Assembly: GCA_029721515.1 (NCBI GenBank)
Contig: CM056563.1
Location: forward strand, 15,022,454-15,086,453
Length of the DNA: 64,000 nt
Direction of reading: 5' to 3'
Origin: Synanceia verrucosa
Lineage: Eukaryota > Chordata > Actinopteri > Perciformes > Synanceiidae
Shown here: positions 48,030 through 58,900 of the stretch, piece by piece
How positions within the stretch are numbered: the stretch's first letter is position 1
How the letters are laid out: the number at the start of each line of letters is the position of its first letter
Program-made: the position numbers and the translations under genes
The notes under the pieces: generated by a model
The model's input: the letters and a program-made list of their open reading frames with translations, nothing else
Database searches by the model: none
What the model was told of the DNA's origin: nothing

Positions 48030-49530
48030 TGAAGAACTTCTGTTTTTTTTACAAATTGGACCTTATTTCTGGAATAATACTGTCATTTACTCACTCATTT
48101 CACTTTGGAGTCATTTGGAGTATTTCTGATGATATTTGGATTTGATGATATCATTTAACAGGAGTGAATGGGGCACAGAAATGCAGCCAGTAAATGACAC
48201 AAACTTGACCATTTCTCAAATAACAGACATTTAATAAGATGGGCTACACTATTACTATTCTCATTTCACAGTGCCTGAACTAAAACAAAGCATGTATGAG
48301 TATGTACGGAAGCTGAGAACGGCCATGGATTTTTTTTTTATTTATTTTTTTAATGCACTGTTATCTCATGATAACGACTTATTATGTTATCTCCATATAA
48401 CAAAGATTGTTTTCTCGTTATAACGAATTAGTAATGTGTTCATCTTGGGGGGCATGGTGGTGCAGTGATTAGCACTGAAGATACCGGGTTTTCTCCGGGT
48501 ACTCTGGCTTCCTCCCACCATCCAAAAACACGCATGGGGATTAGGTTAATTGGCTAATTTAAATTGACCGTAGGTGTGAATGTGAGTGTGAGTGGTTGTC
48601 TGTTTCTTTGTCCTGTGATGAACTGGAGGCTTGTCCAGTGTGTACCCTGCCTTTCATTCTAAGACAGCCTAAGACAGTTTGTCTTGGTTTTAACCCACAA
48701 GGGCTGCCACGAACGGCTTCTGTAGCCACTGGCTGTAGCTGTAGCCTATGAGTAAGTTACACTTTACGTTAGTTTGTTTACTTAACCGCACGGATTGGAG
48801 TTTGTCAGCCTCTCGTCTGCTAACTGGTAGCCCCTAAACAAACCCAGTCAAGTAAACAAACTACTGGTAGGCAACACCTACAGCCAGTGGCTATGGAAGC
48901 CGTTGTTGGCAGCCATTGTAGGTTAGATGAACACATTATTACTGAATTCGTTATCACGAGAAACAATCTTTGTTATATGGAGATAATGAAATAATTAAGT
49001 CTTTATCATGAGAAAACAGTGTTTGTTATATTGAGAATGAGAAAACAAGCTTTGTTGAGATAACAACTTAATAAGTCGTTATCATGAGGTGACGGTGCAT
49101 AAAAAAAATATAAATCCATGGCTTTTCTTGGCTTCCGTACGTATTGACAATATCACAAATAAGTATTTTAGTTCAGGCACTATGAAGGCCACATAGGTGG
49201 GCACTAGGGGTCCTCAGTAAGCTATGATACAGAGGAAGTAGAGTCTGTTTACAGATTGAATTTTCCCAACTACGTTCAACTACGGACTCAAATGAGAATA
49301 GTAATAGTGTTGCCCATCTTATTAAACATCTGTTATTTGAGAAATGGTCAAGTTTGTGTCATTTACTGGCTGCATTTCTGTGCCCCATTCACTCCTGTTA
49401 AATGGATATCATCAAATCCAAATATCATCAGAAATACTCCACATGACTCCAAAGTGATATGGGTGAATATTTTATCCCAGAAATAAGGTCAAATTTGTTA
49501 TTAAAAAAAAAAAAACAGAACTTCCCCTTT
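48030..49530. repeat. Nested ~1.5 kb inverted repeat (fold-back element)
   Basis: Three nested pairs of complementary arms. Outer: 48030-48275 against about 49290-49530 ('tttctcaaataacagacatt' versus 'aacatctgttatttgagaaa'; 'ggatttgatgatatcattta' versus 'taaatggatatcatcaaatc'). Middle: 48300-48445 against 48915-49145 ('tacggaagctgagaac...ccatggatt' versus 'aatccatgg...cttccgta'; 'ctccatataacaaagattgt' versus 'acaatctttgttatatggag'). Inner: about 48695-48780 against 48845-48920 ('gtagccactggctgtagctg' versus 'acagccagtggctatgg'). A family A repeat (48445-48680) sits inside. No coding frame. Confidence 0.85.
48445..48680 (-). repeat. Dispersed fish repeat family A inside the fold-back
   Basis: 'ccgggtactctggcttcctc', 'ccaccatccaaaaacacgca', 'aggtgtgaatgtgagtgtga' and 'gatgaactggaggcttgtcc' match, inverted, the 33746-34075 copy. 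Confidence 0.8.
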
Positions 49531-50142
49531 ACTGTACAGATAATCTCTACTGTGGTGCATGAGGCGTGCCTGGTGTGATACCAAGGAAACGAAGCAGGGT
49601 GAGTATGATGTATGACAGCAGACACTAGAGTGGCCACACTTAATACTGACTGATTGATTGATTGATTGATTGATCCTTTATTTTTGCATTTTGCGCAAAA
49701 AGTGCCCAACCCCCATGGGTTTACAAGACAAAAACACTTGCAGCACACAAACATTTTCCTTACAATACAAAATTACAGCCCATTTCATAGCTTCATAGCT
49801 TAACAGAATATTCTGCCTTCAATTCTTTATAAGACAAGTTCGTAATTTTGGTTTATACCAAATATCAATTAAAACTAGCATGACACAGGTTAACACATTT
49901 GAGTTCATGTAGCAGCTTGTAGCATCTAAAAGGGCTTTTAATTCAGAAAATAGGCAAATGTATGTCTCCATTGTTTTTTTTTTTGTCAGAAACTGTCCAA
50001 TGTGCAGCCTGATTTTTCTCAGGAAATATAAATGAAAAATAGCAAAACATTTGGTAAAGTTAAAAAACCAACATTCATTTGCAGAGTTATCAAAGGGTGA
50101 TTGATGATCAGTGTGAAACTGAACAAATCAAACCTCACTTCA
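49531..50142. other. Upstream flank of ciita
   Basis: Contains a (GATT)n tract at 49648-49673 followed by a possible retroposon piece ('gcgcaaaaagtgcccaaccc'). Otherwise AT-rich with no exon. Confidence 0.4.
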
Positions 50143-50323
50143 TTATAATAAAGGTGCCTCTGTCCAGTCCCACTCTTGTTCCCACACTGAATGGCTGAAA
50201 CAGTTCTTCAAACACACCTCCCCATCCAGCCACAAACGCCTCCCCCTTTAATCAAACTCAATCATCCTTGCTGAATGTTGTCTTTCTTAAGACGTCAAAG
50301 TCCAGGGAAGAGACATCGTCACC
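50111..50323 (+). promoter_or_regulatory. ciita: Candidate ciita promoter I and 5' leader
   Basis: TATA-like TATAATAAAG at 50143-50152. About 20 bases upstream, GTGAAACTGAAC (50111-50122) is a near-match to an ISRE/IRF element (GAAANNGAAA with one mismatch). Further on, an AAGACGTCAAAG CRE-like site lies at about 50288. The ATG context CACCATGG at 50324 is an ideal Kozak match. The start site would fall near 50170-50180, giving about 150 nt of leader. Confidence 0.5.
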
Positions 50324-51533
50324 ATGGCCCAGTTTGAGGAGGTCCTGAAAGGAGTTCAGCTGGCTCTGACCTGGGCTTCTCCTGCTGAGATCCAGGCTCT
50401 GCTGGATGGTTTGGTCCAGGAGCAGATCATCTCAGAGGCCTACGGCAAGAGCTTAAGTTTGCACCGACTCACTGAGGGGATCGCACCTGCAGTGTGTAAA
50501 CTAACGTCTGATGAGCTGATGAATTTCCAAGGATCCATCCCCGACTGGCACCTCAGCCGAGGCCAGCTCAACCAGACAAGATCAGAGTCCGCATGGCCAG
50601 TGGATGAACATGACAGCACGGGTTCGTGGCCAAAAAAACATCCACTCTATAAAAACGAGGTCACTCACAAAAACAATGTGAAGCTAATCCAGGAATTGAC
50701 GGGGACGCCGGTGATGGACAAACACTACCTCTATCACAAGTGCTCTTCAACACCGATACTATGTCACTACGGATGCGGCCTTGAATTCGACAATAAAATT
50801 CCAGAACTGCTGAGCAGTGCAGAATTAATGCAGAAGCAAGTAAGTGATAGTGAAAGTATAGATGAGGGGAATGCCGAGGAGTGGTTAGAGGAGGTCGAGG
50901 AGGTGGCTCGGCAGATAGCTGTCCCTCTGTGGCAGCACTGGGACAGAGGATGGAGGATGTTGCTGCCCCTGGTTCCTTGTATGGCTGCTGGCTGTGCAAC
51001 GAGTGAAGCACAATCCATTTTGAATATGGAAGCGGAAGCAGAGCTTGCAAATGAGTGCAAGACAGATTTATATGCCAACAACTTTATGCACACAGAGGGG
51101 GACGTCAGAGACCTGAGCTTCACACTGGACACAGAAGGACCACCAAGAGACACCACTGAAGCAGGGCGAAAGATATCACCTGTTCAAGCCTGTGCGGCAG
51201 GAAACAGCAACACTTCAGATGGATGGATGGAAGGTGACAGGGATGTCTGCTGGGTAGACAGGACAACCGAGACAACAGAGGACATGCTCAGTTTGAAGGG
51301 AGACGTACAGTGTGGCACAGATGTGGGATTTAGAGAAGACATCAAACATTTATTTTCACCCTGGATGGAGGTTAAACATCCTGACACACAAGATCCCAGC
51401 AGGCCATTAGGCATCATAGACAGTGTTGCACATGTTCTCAGGTCTGCTTATTGTACACAAATGTGCAACACTTTTGATGAAACAGATTCCTACAAGAACA
51501 AAGTGGATGAGGAGAGGATCGACACACACTGGG
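50324..51533 (+). other. ciita: ciita exon 1: CARD-like domain plus ~300-residue acidic extension
   Basis: A single 1210-bp open exon ending at a perfect donor (TGGG|GTAAGT), phase 1. Residues 1 to about 75 (FEEVLKGVQLALTW, EIQALLDGLVQEQIISEAYG) align by eye with the CARD-like N-terminus of the mammalian dendritic-cell pI form of CIITA, in length and in the pattern of hydrophobic residues around LLDxLxxExxxSxxY. The remainder (residues about 90-403) is rich in Glu/Asp (for example EEWLEEVEEV), has an aromatic patch near residue 203 (PLWQHWDRGWRMLLPL), and has no domain I recognise. The mammalian pI-specific part is only about 95 residues, so this exon is far longer. Confidence 0.8.
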
Positions 51534-53419
51534 GTAAGTTTGCACTCACTGGTCATGTCTTTAGCTCTGTCTGTTCTTGTTGCTCTTTGTTTATCACCAT
51601 TGCTTGGACATGATTTGGTGCTTCACATTCAGTTTCTGTTTGACTAAATCCAAACTCCAAAAATAACATGGATGTGGGACCTAGAGGGTGAGTTCATCCC
51701 CATTGGGTGCAAAAAAGGAGCTTTGTCTTTTTATTTGTTATGGTCATAAAATATAGAGCATTTCAGATTTATACTGTAGCTTCACATGATAAAATTAGTG
51801 GTTTTGGTTAAGTATTCTAAGAACATCTTACATATTTGCTGGCTTGAATAATACACTCTTGAGCACACTTTTGAGCTTGAGCAGTGAATCAAAAGTAAAG
51901 GGAACACGTTTTCATGGCTTTATGGTGGACTTTCTTGTGAAAATGTTGCTATCAGTGAACATTACATAAAGTAGTGGCAGAGAGACAAGAATGTTTGGCG
52001 ATTATGTTGGCACAATTTGTTACAAGGGCAAAGCTTGACTTTCACACCGTACATGTGTGGGTGTTGTCTTTAGGGATCTCTGTCGATCTAGTCAAAGGTT
52101 TCAGTATCCCTTTAGGGCAGATTGTGTTTCTGTTACAAAGACAAAACAAAGTGTCAGCCTCATATTGGGAGAAATCTGAAATGTTTCCATCTTTTTGTCG
52201 TTGTGACATTTTGTCATACCTCACATTGTCTAAATGTCAGCACATTGTTTTTCAGGAAATAAACAATTACTGAGTGGCCAAACGGGTATTCGTGGTACGA
52301 TTTGATTTGTGTGGCAGCATTGCATTTAATGTGTGGTTTATCTGGCCGGCACTTAGCAACAGGTAGAGCAGGTACTTTCCACCAGGGCCAAAACTCCCCG
52401 TGTTTCCTTGTACATGGCACAAGGTGAAAGTGTGTTCAGCTGCCCCACAGAGAATCAAGAGCTCAGTGGTAAACACACATTCAGTAGTGTAATATTTAAC
52501 AACAAGCACAGCACAGTTTAATTCTGCAGCCCTTTCAGAGGCAGGCATTGGAAATCAGCAGTATTTGCACTGGGAATTAGCTGTGTGTCCTATCAAATAA
52601 ATAGGGAATATATATTTGTGATCATAATATGAATAATGCCAGTTAAATTAGACTTAAAACTAAGTGTTATTAAAGTATAATAACTCATCCTTGCCAAATG
52701 CTGGCTTTCTTCACATAGGTTATCTTAAGAACCACAGAAACTTGTAGGAGCAGTTCTGCCAAAGTGAAATCTGAGGTATATTTGTTCCCATGACCCCCCA
52801 TGAATGGATGTATAATTTAGTAAAATTATTAGAAGGCACATTTTACAGGGATTTAAGAACTGCTCTGTCTGGTTTATATCTAGTCTTAATCAGCAATACA
52901 TAATTTTGTGCATGTGGTGAATATGGCAGACAATAAGTTATTTAAGTTTTTTAGATGTACATGTGCCCTGTCACATTAATTAAAAAAAACTCTATAACAT
53001 CTACGTGCAACTGTTTTAAGAGTGATGATAAGCTTTTGGAAGACTTTTTTTTGTTGTTGTTTGAACGCAGTAACACGACGAGCTAAACTGAAACAGTACA
53101 AACTGCTGCTGCTGGTCGCCTTCCAACACCAAACCTCAGTTCAGCGTTTCTGACGCGCACTTAAGAAAAAGTGAAAGTAAAAGCAGGTTATTGTTATACC
53201 AAGCAGGTTGCACACTGGTTAGATGTGTGGTGATGAGGCCATGTGAGGACATACCCTGCGTTTATGAACACACAGCGCCTGGGAGTTTATCACACAGCGA
53301 ATACACTGCAGGAGTCCAGCGGAGCACCATCCAGTGAGGCCGGACAGCCAGGTAAATGATAAAGGCAATGATGGAGCGATCTGGGCGCGTTTATCCAAAG
53401 TGCGCAAGCAGGAATCGTC

Positions 53420-53477
<58 letters not shown>

Positions 53478-53480
53478 CTC

Positions 53481-53571
<91 letters not shown>

Positions 53572-55929
53572 GTGTGTATGTATATATATATAGATATATA
53601 TAGATATAGATATGTATGAAGAGTGTGTGTTTTGCCGAATGCGCATTGCATCTTTAAGTGATTTGCATGAAAAGTCAAGTTTCTAAAAAAAAAAAAAAAG
53701 AAAAAAAAAATCTCACCATTATGCCATTATCATTAAACACCATTATGCATGTGTACAGTGGCTTTACTCGAAGGTGTGTTTTATGGGTGAGTCTAATGAA
53801 AGGTGGTTGTTAGGGGAAGTTTTCGGGGAGGAAATGAAAAGAAGGTGATTTCATTCCTTTGGCAACACCAAACAAAGGCATGTCATCTCACGGTGTGTTT
53901 GCATTTGCAGCTGCAGCAATAAATGCCATTGGAATAAAATAAGATTTAGCAATATATAAGATGTTTATTTTGTTTTCTTGCTGCTTTTCCCTCATTGTTG
54001 CCATGTGTTGTTGTCGTGGACAGTACATGTTGTTTGACCCTTTGTTACCAAGTCTACCCCACTACTGTTGTTACCTCCACCAAGGAGGTTATGTTTTCAT
54101 CAGGGTTTGTTTGTTGTTTTTCTTTGGTTTGCAAAATAGCTAAAAAAAGTTATGGACAGATTTTGACGAAATTTCCAGGATTGGTCAGAAGTGGTCTAAC
54201 TTAAAACTGATTAATTTTTGGTGGTGGATCTGATTTAAGGTCATCAAGGTCAAATGAAAGGTCACGCCATAGTAATGTATGAGAGATTTCGTATATTTCT
54301 CAACGCTCCAGGGTGTACAATTTTCAGCCAATCGTCACCTAATTTGCTACATAAACTAATATAGGAATTCAGAAGTCACAGATTCAGTTTGGTCAAGATC
54401 AGTAAAAGGTCAAGGTTACGAAGGTCAAGTATGTGTTTTTGACCATAACTTCATGTAGGAAGGAGGTAGAGCAATGCAACTGGTCTCAAAATATTTGGAA
54501 AAAATTTTTCAAACTGTATTTGCTGTATTTGTTTTACCGGTATTTTGGTCTTTTTTTTAAAATTCAAATTCAAATGTGACAAAATATGAAATAGAGAAAA
54601 AAAAAAAAAAAAAACACCATAATATTCATGTGAATACAATGTTTAATGTGGGTTTCAAGGTGTGTCAAAATCAACACATTCACTCTTGGGTGTTGTGGGC
54701 TTGCAGGAGTATACGCTCTCTCAGAATGCTGCCTTGGTGGAGGTCTGCACTCGCTGAGTGCTTTTCTAGTTAATTTATTGACTCTGATATCCAACATTTT
54801 GTCTGGATTTTTGAACATTATTCAGTATGGGACTGTTTGGACTTGGACTGTCATGAGTTTATCAAGACTGAGACAGGACTGAGAGTTTGAGGGGCTCAGA
54901 CTGAGTCAAGACCAGACCATGCTTTCAGTGCTCATGAATCAATATCTTCATGTCCTTAATTACATTTTATACGTGTGTTATCAGGTGCCAAGATGCAGGA
55001 AGTGGACCAGGACCCGTTTATCTGTCCTGACTTGGGAGATCTACCAGGTTGGTAGAAAGGAGCTCTGCATAATGGATCAACATGAATCAACACACTGATT
55101 ACATGGAAAGCTACCAACTGCTTTTACCCCATTTTATCCAAAATGTGAATCAGACTGTAGTCTAATAAAACACTAAGTGCAAGCTGTACTTATGCAGCAT
55201 TAAAGGAAGTATAGTAAGTTTAACTTTACTTATTACCAGGGTCACCACTGAGCTACTGCTACATTCAATAAAAAAAACAAATTTGTGGTATTTAAGTTAG
55301 CAAGACCAAGGAAAGCCACAGAGGCACCAAAGAAGGGAAAGAGATATTTAAAAATGACTGGTATTGTATACACTGGTTTTATTAGTGCTGGTACTGCTGA
55401 CATAATAACATCTTGCTCTCTACAACGTATACCTTATAATTTAGACATTTCATATAGGAAAGCAGCCCCAGAAAAAAAGCATGCAGGCCCAAAGGAATTG
55501 TGATGATGAAATGACTCATTAGTAAATACTGAATGAAAGACAAAACAAACTGTTACATCCAATAATGCTCATTTTTTGTGTTTTAGATGATTTATCTGAA
55601 TACTTCACTGATGATGATTACCTGGGGAAACTTGTGGGTAAGTTACAAACAAACCTCAACCCACATATTCATTAATATCCAGCATGTTCAGTATGTAATA
55701 ACATTAAATTACTTTTTTGTTTCTATTGTCTAAATCACTCTATGCAGATCATTACCTAGACAATGATGTGCTTTTTGATGAGTCATGGCTGAATTGTGAG
55801 GATGAACTCAGAACCTGCAGTAAGGCGCTCTTCTTTTCCTTATGCTATTGCTGACACATAATAGGGAATAAATGAGAATAAAGTAATAAATTGAATCTAC
55901 AATATAAAACAAAATAGTGGACATTATTA

Positions 55930-55963
<34 letters not shown>

Positions 55964-58900
55964 GAATAATACTTCCCCATGAGGTATAAAAACAACACTG
56001 TATGGCCATTTTTGACACAGACATACATATTTTTGACCCTTGTATGCAGCAGAAAATGTTTATATTTTCAACTTGTTTTTACATATTTTTAAAAAATTAC
56101 TCAGTGGGAAAAATGTAAGACCTTTTGCAGTAGTGTTTGTAAAACCCTGAACACCAAGGAACTAAAAAAAACATGCTTCACTGCCCCGATTTTCAGTTCA
56201 CTACTGAAATGCGTAATAATATCAACCATTTCTGGGTATTGTGTATGAACTGCTTCACTGACTCTTTGACTTCCTCTTTCATGCACTTCAGGTGAGCTTC
56301 CTCCCATGCTAACAGAGCTGCCCTGTCCAGACACCCACCAGCAAGAACCAAAGAACAAAATAACAGGCAACACAAATATCAAGAGAAAAAGAGCCAGAGG
56401 TAAGGAACCAGCCTCAAGCTACTAACTGCAGCACAACATCCTCTCAGCTGGATGGACCGTCCTGATCAGCCCTTTGTTATAGAAATCTTCATTTTAGGAT
56501 TGCAGCCATAGTCATAACCTTCTGTGTCAGTTTTACTTGGCAAGTTTACATGTCGTATCTATATTTTTTCTTTCCAGTTCCTCGCTCAAGACAGTGCACT
56601 GATGACAACACAGCATGTGGGCCAAAAAGGCAAAGAGCAGCAGGTGACCTGCCCACACTGGTTCAGTCCTTTAACTCTTTATGCCATTGATTATAATGTG
56701 AAACATTCACAGCATTAGCCATCAACCTATTTCTTGGCCACTGTTTTATGATAAAACTGATAGCTAAAACTGAGGGTAACACAATAGTATGTTCCTTTAG
56801 ACAATTTTTTTTTGCAACTGCCCTCATGTGAGGTTAGTGAAGAACTGAGTGGCAGTGTTGGTGATATGCAACTCTTGCAGGTCAACCAAAAACCAAAGAG
56901 ACGCAGACTGAGGCAACTGTCGTCACTGAAGGTACATTTATTATATTTCTGCTGCTGCAATTCTTAGGTCAACATGTAGGCACTGCACATTTTTTATAAA
57001 CACCTCAATGGCCAGTGAAATAATCTGCCTTGAAGGTGAACATAGAATATTCATGTTTAATTAGGGGTAATCAGACCTTTAATGGGATCACAAATGCTTG
57101 ATTATTGTTGTAATTAATCAATTACCTAATCAATGACATACTAAATATGAGTTACCACACTGCATCGTGAAATGTTATACAGTCTATGTTGCTGTAACAC
57201 TGGTCATTTAAACAGGCCTATATGGGACTGAAATAACAAATAAAATGGCATTTTACAGACAAGACAAAGCATGTGAGGCAAGAACAGAATCCTTGTCATG
57301 TTTGACTCGGTTCCCTCATGGCACTGGAATGCAGATCAAAAAACAGGAAGTTTAATCACGAATTCATCAGATAAGGTCAAACTGATGAACCAAAAGAAGA
57401 ACTCTTATTTCACTTCGTATCCTGCAGATCAGTTTGGTGTTTTTTAGCTATCCAGTTTTAGTTCTCACCAAGCCCAGTCACTCAGCTGTCTAATGTAGAG
57501 CACTGAGCTTTTGTTTTCTTTCAAGTCAGTAAAAATTATCCTCTCAGTCATGACACAAAATCTCTAAATCCTTTGAGGCCAATTTTCTTGTCCAACTTCT
57601 GCTTTTGATACGTTTAATGTTAACAAAACCTGTTGGCAGAGAAGATAAGGTTGTTGTCTCTGCTTCTTTTGAAGGCACTGACACAGGATCAGAGACGGTT
57701 TCAGCAGAGACGGCAGACCTCTCCACCACTCCACCAAGGATCCTTCATCTCCATCCCTCTATTCAGTTCATCACCATCTCAGAAACGCCAACATATCAGG
57801 TTTTGAGACTATCTCATCCACCTATTAGACTTCCACTCCCTAATACAGCTGCTACACCTACTTACATATTCGGTGAGTACTGTATTTACATACATCCATA
57901 CAGGGGTTAGCCAATCAGCAATCTGAATGTTGACTGTTAAACTATTTTAATCAGGAGGAGTATGACGGTAAGGCTTGGCAGATGAATAGAAATCAACATT
58001 TGTTATGTCTAACTGTTAAAGATGTCCACCCAACATTCTCATGGAGGATGCAATGATGAGTAGAGAAACTGTCACCAGTAGTAAATCTTAGGACAGAGTG
58101 ATAAACAGAATAAAGGAGTTTAAGACTGGAGGTTTGTGCTCCAGATACCAAGATGTATGCACACAAGCACTAAAAAGTTATTTTTTTATATGTCCATTTA
58201 ATTTGTGTTTTGATGAGTTGAATACTTGTTGAATTACTCTTTTACTTTTAAATGCACTTGAAACATTTTAAATATATTTACTTGTCTTGCCCATTCTGTC
58301 TGTGCATTGCACATGATGTATACTGTATTGACAGTACATACTCTATTTTTAATACAGTTCCTGCTGACTCACGACCCTTCAAAAGCCAAGTGCCACCCCT
58401 CTCTCCAAGTGAGTAAAAAACTCTATCATTTTAATGTGCATGTAGTGTGTCTGCCGTCTTCGTGTACATGTATGCAGAGGTCTCACATCCACATGTGCAT
58501 TTTTAGCACTGCTTTTTTGCAATGACATGGAAACGACACTACCAACTGCTGTATGTGTGAATGTGGTCCTTGTCTTGTGTTTGTAGCAGGTGGTGCAGTA
58601 GCACCAGTGCAAATGAGTTCATCCCCACCAGGTTCACTGTCAGACACCGCTAGCAAAGCCATGTCTACACCCTGTGCCTCACCCATCTCTCCCAGCAATG
58701 GTGAGCACCAGTATCTGTTTGATTTCCTTTCTCCTTCTGTGTAAATCACCTTCTGGAGTTATTGCCATATCACAAATATCCTCACATTTCAGAGATGTCT
58801 ACATGTAAGGAACTGCCTCCTCCTCAGTCTGCAACAGTCCCTGATATTCCTCGTAAGTTACCACATGTCTCTTCTGCTTTGGTGTCAAATTTCTTGAAAG

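Larger units (their letters stand above)
51534..54984 (+). other. ciita: ciita intron 1 with alternative promoter, microsatellites and repeat
   Basis: Contains the putative interferon-responsive promoter and leader exon (53041-53351), a compound (GT)n(TA)n tract (53419-53592), a poly-A run (53685-53710), and a family C repeat (54066-54770). The rest (51534-53040) is AT-rich without exon signals. Confidence 0.6.

Noticed and set aside
50661..51156. Two 129-codon minus-strand frames opposite ciita exon 1
   Set aside because: They are antisense shadows of the sense frame, which has a Kozak start, a donor and phase match; no splice signals or family features on the minus strand.
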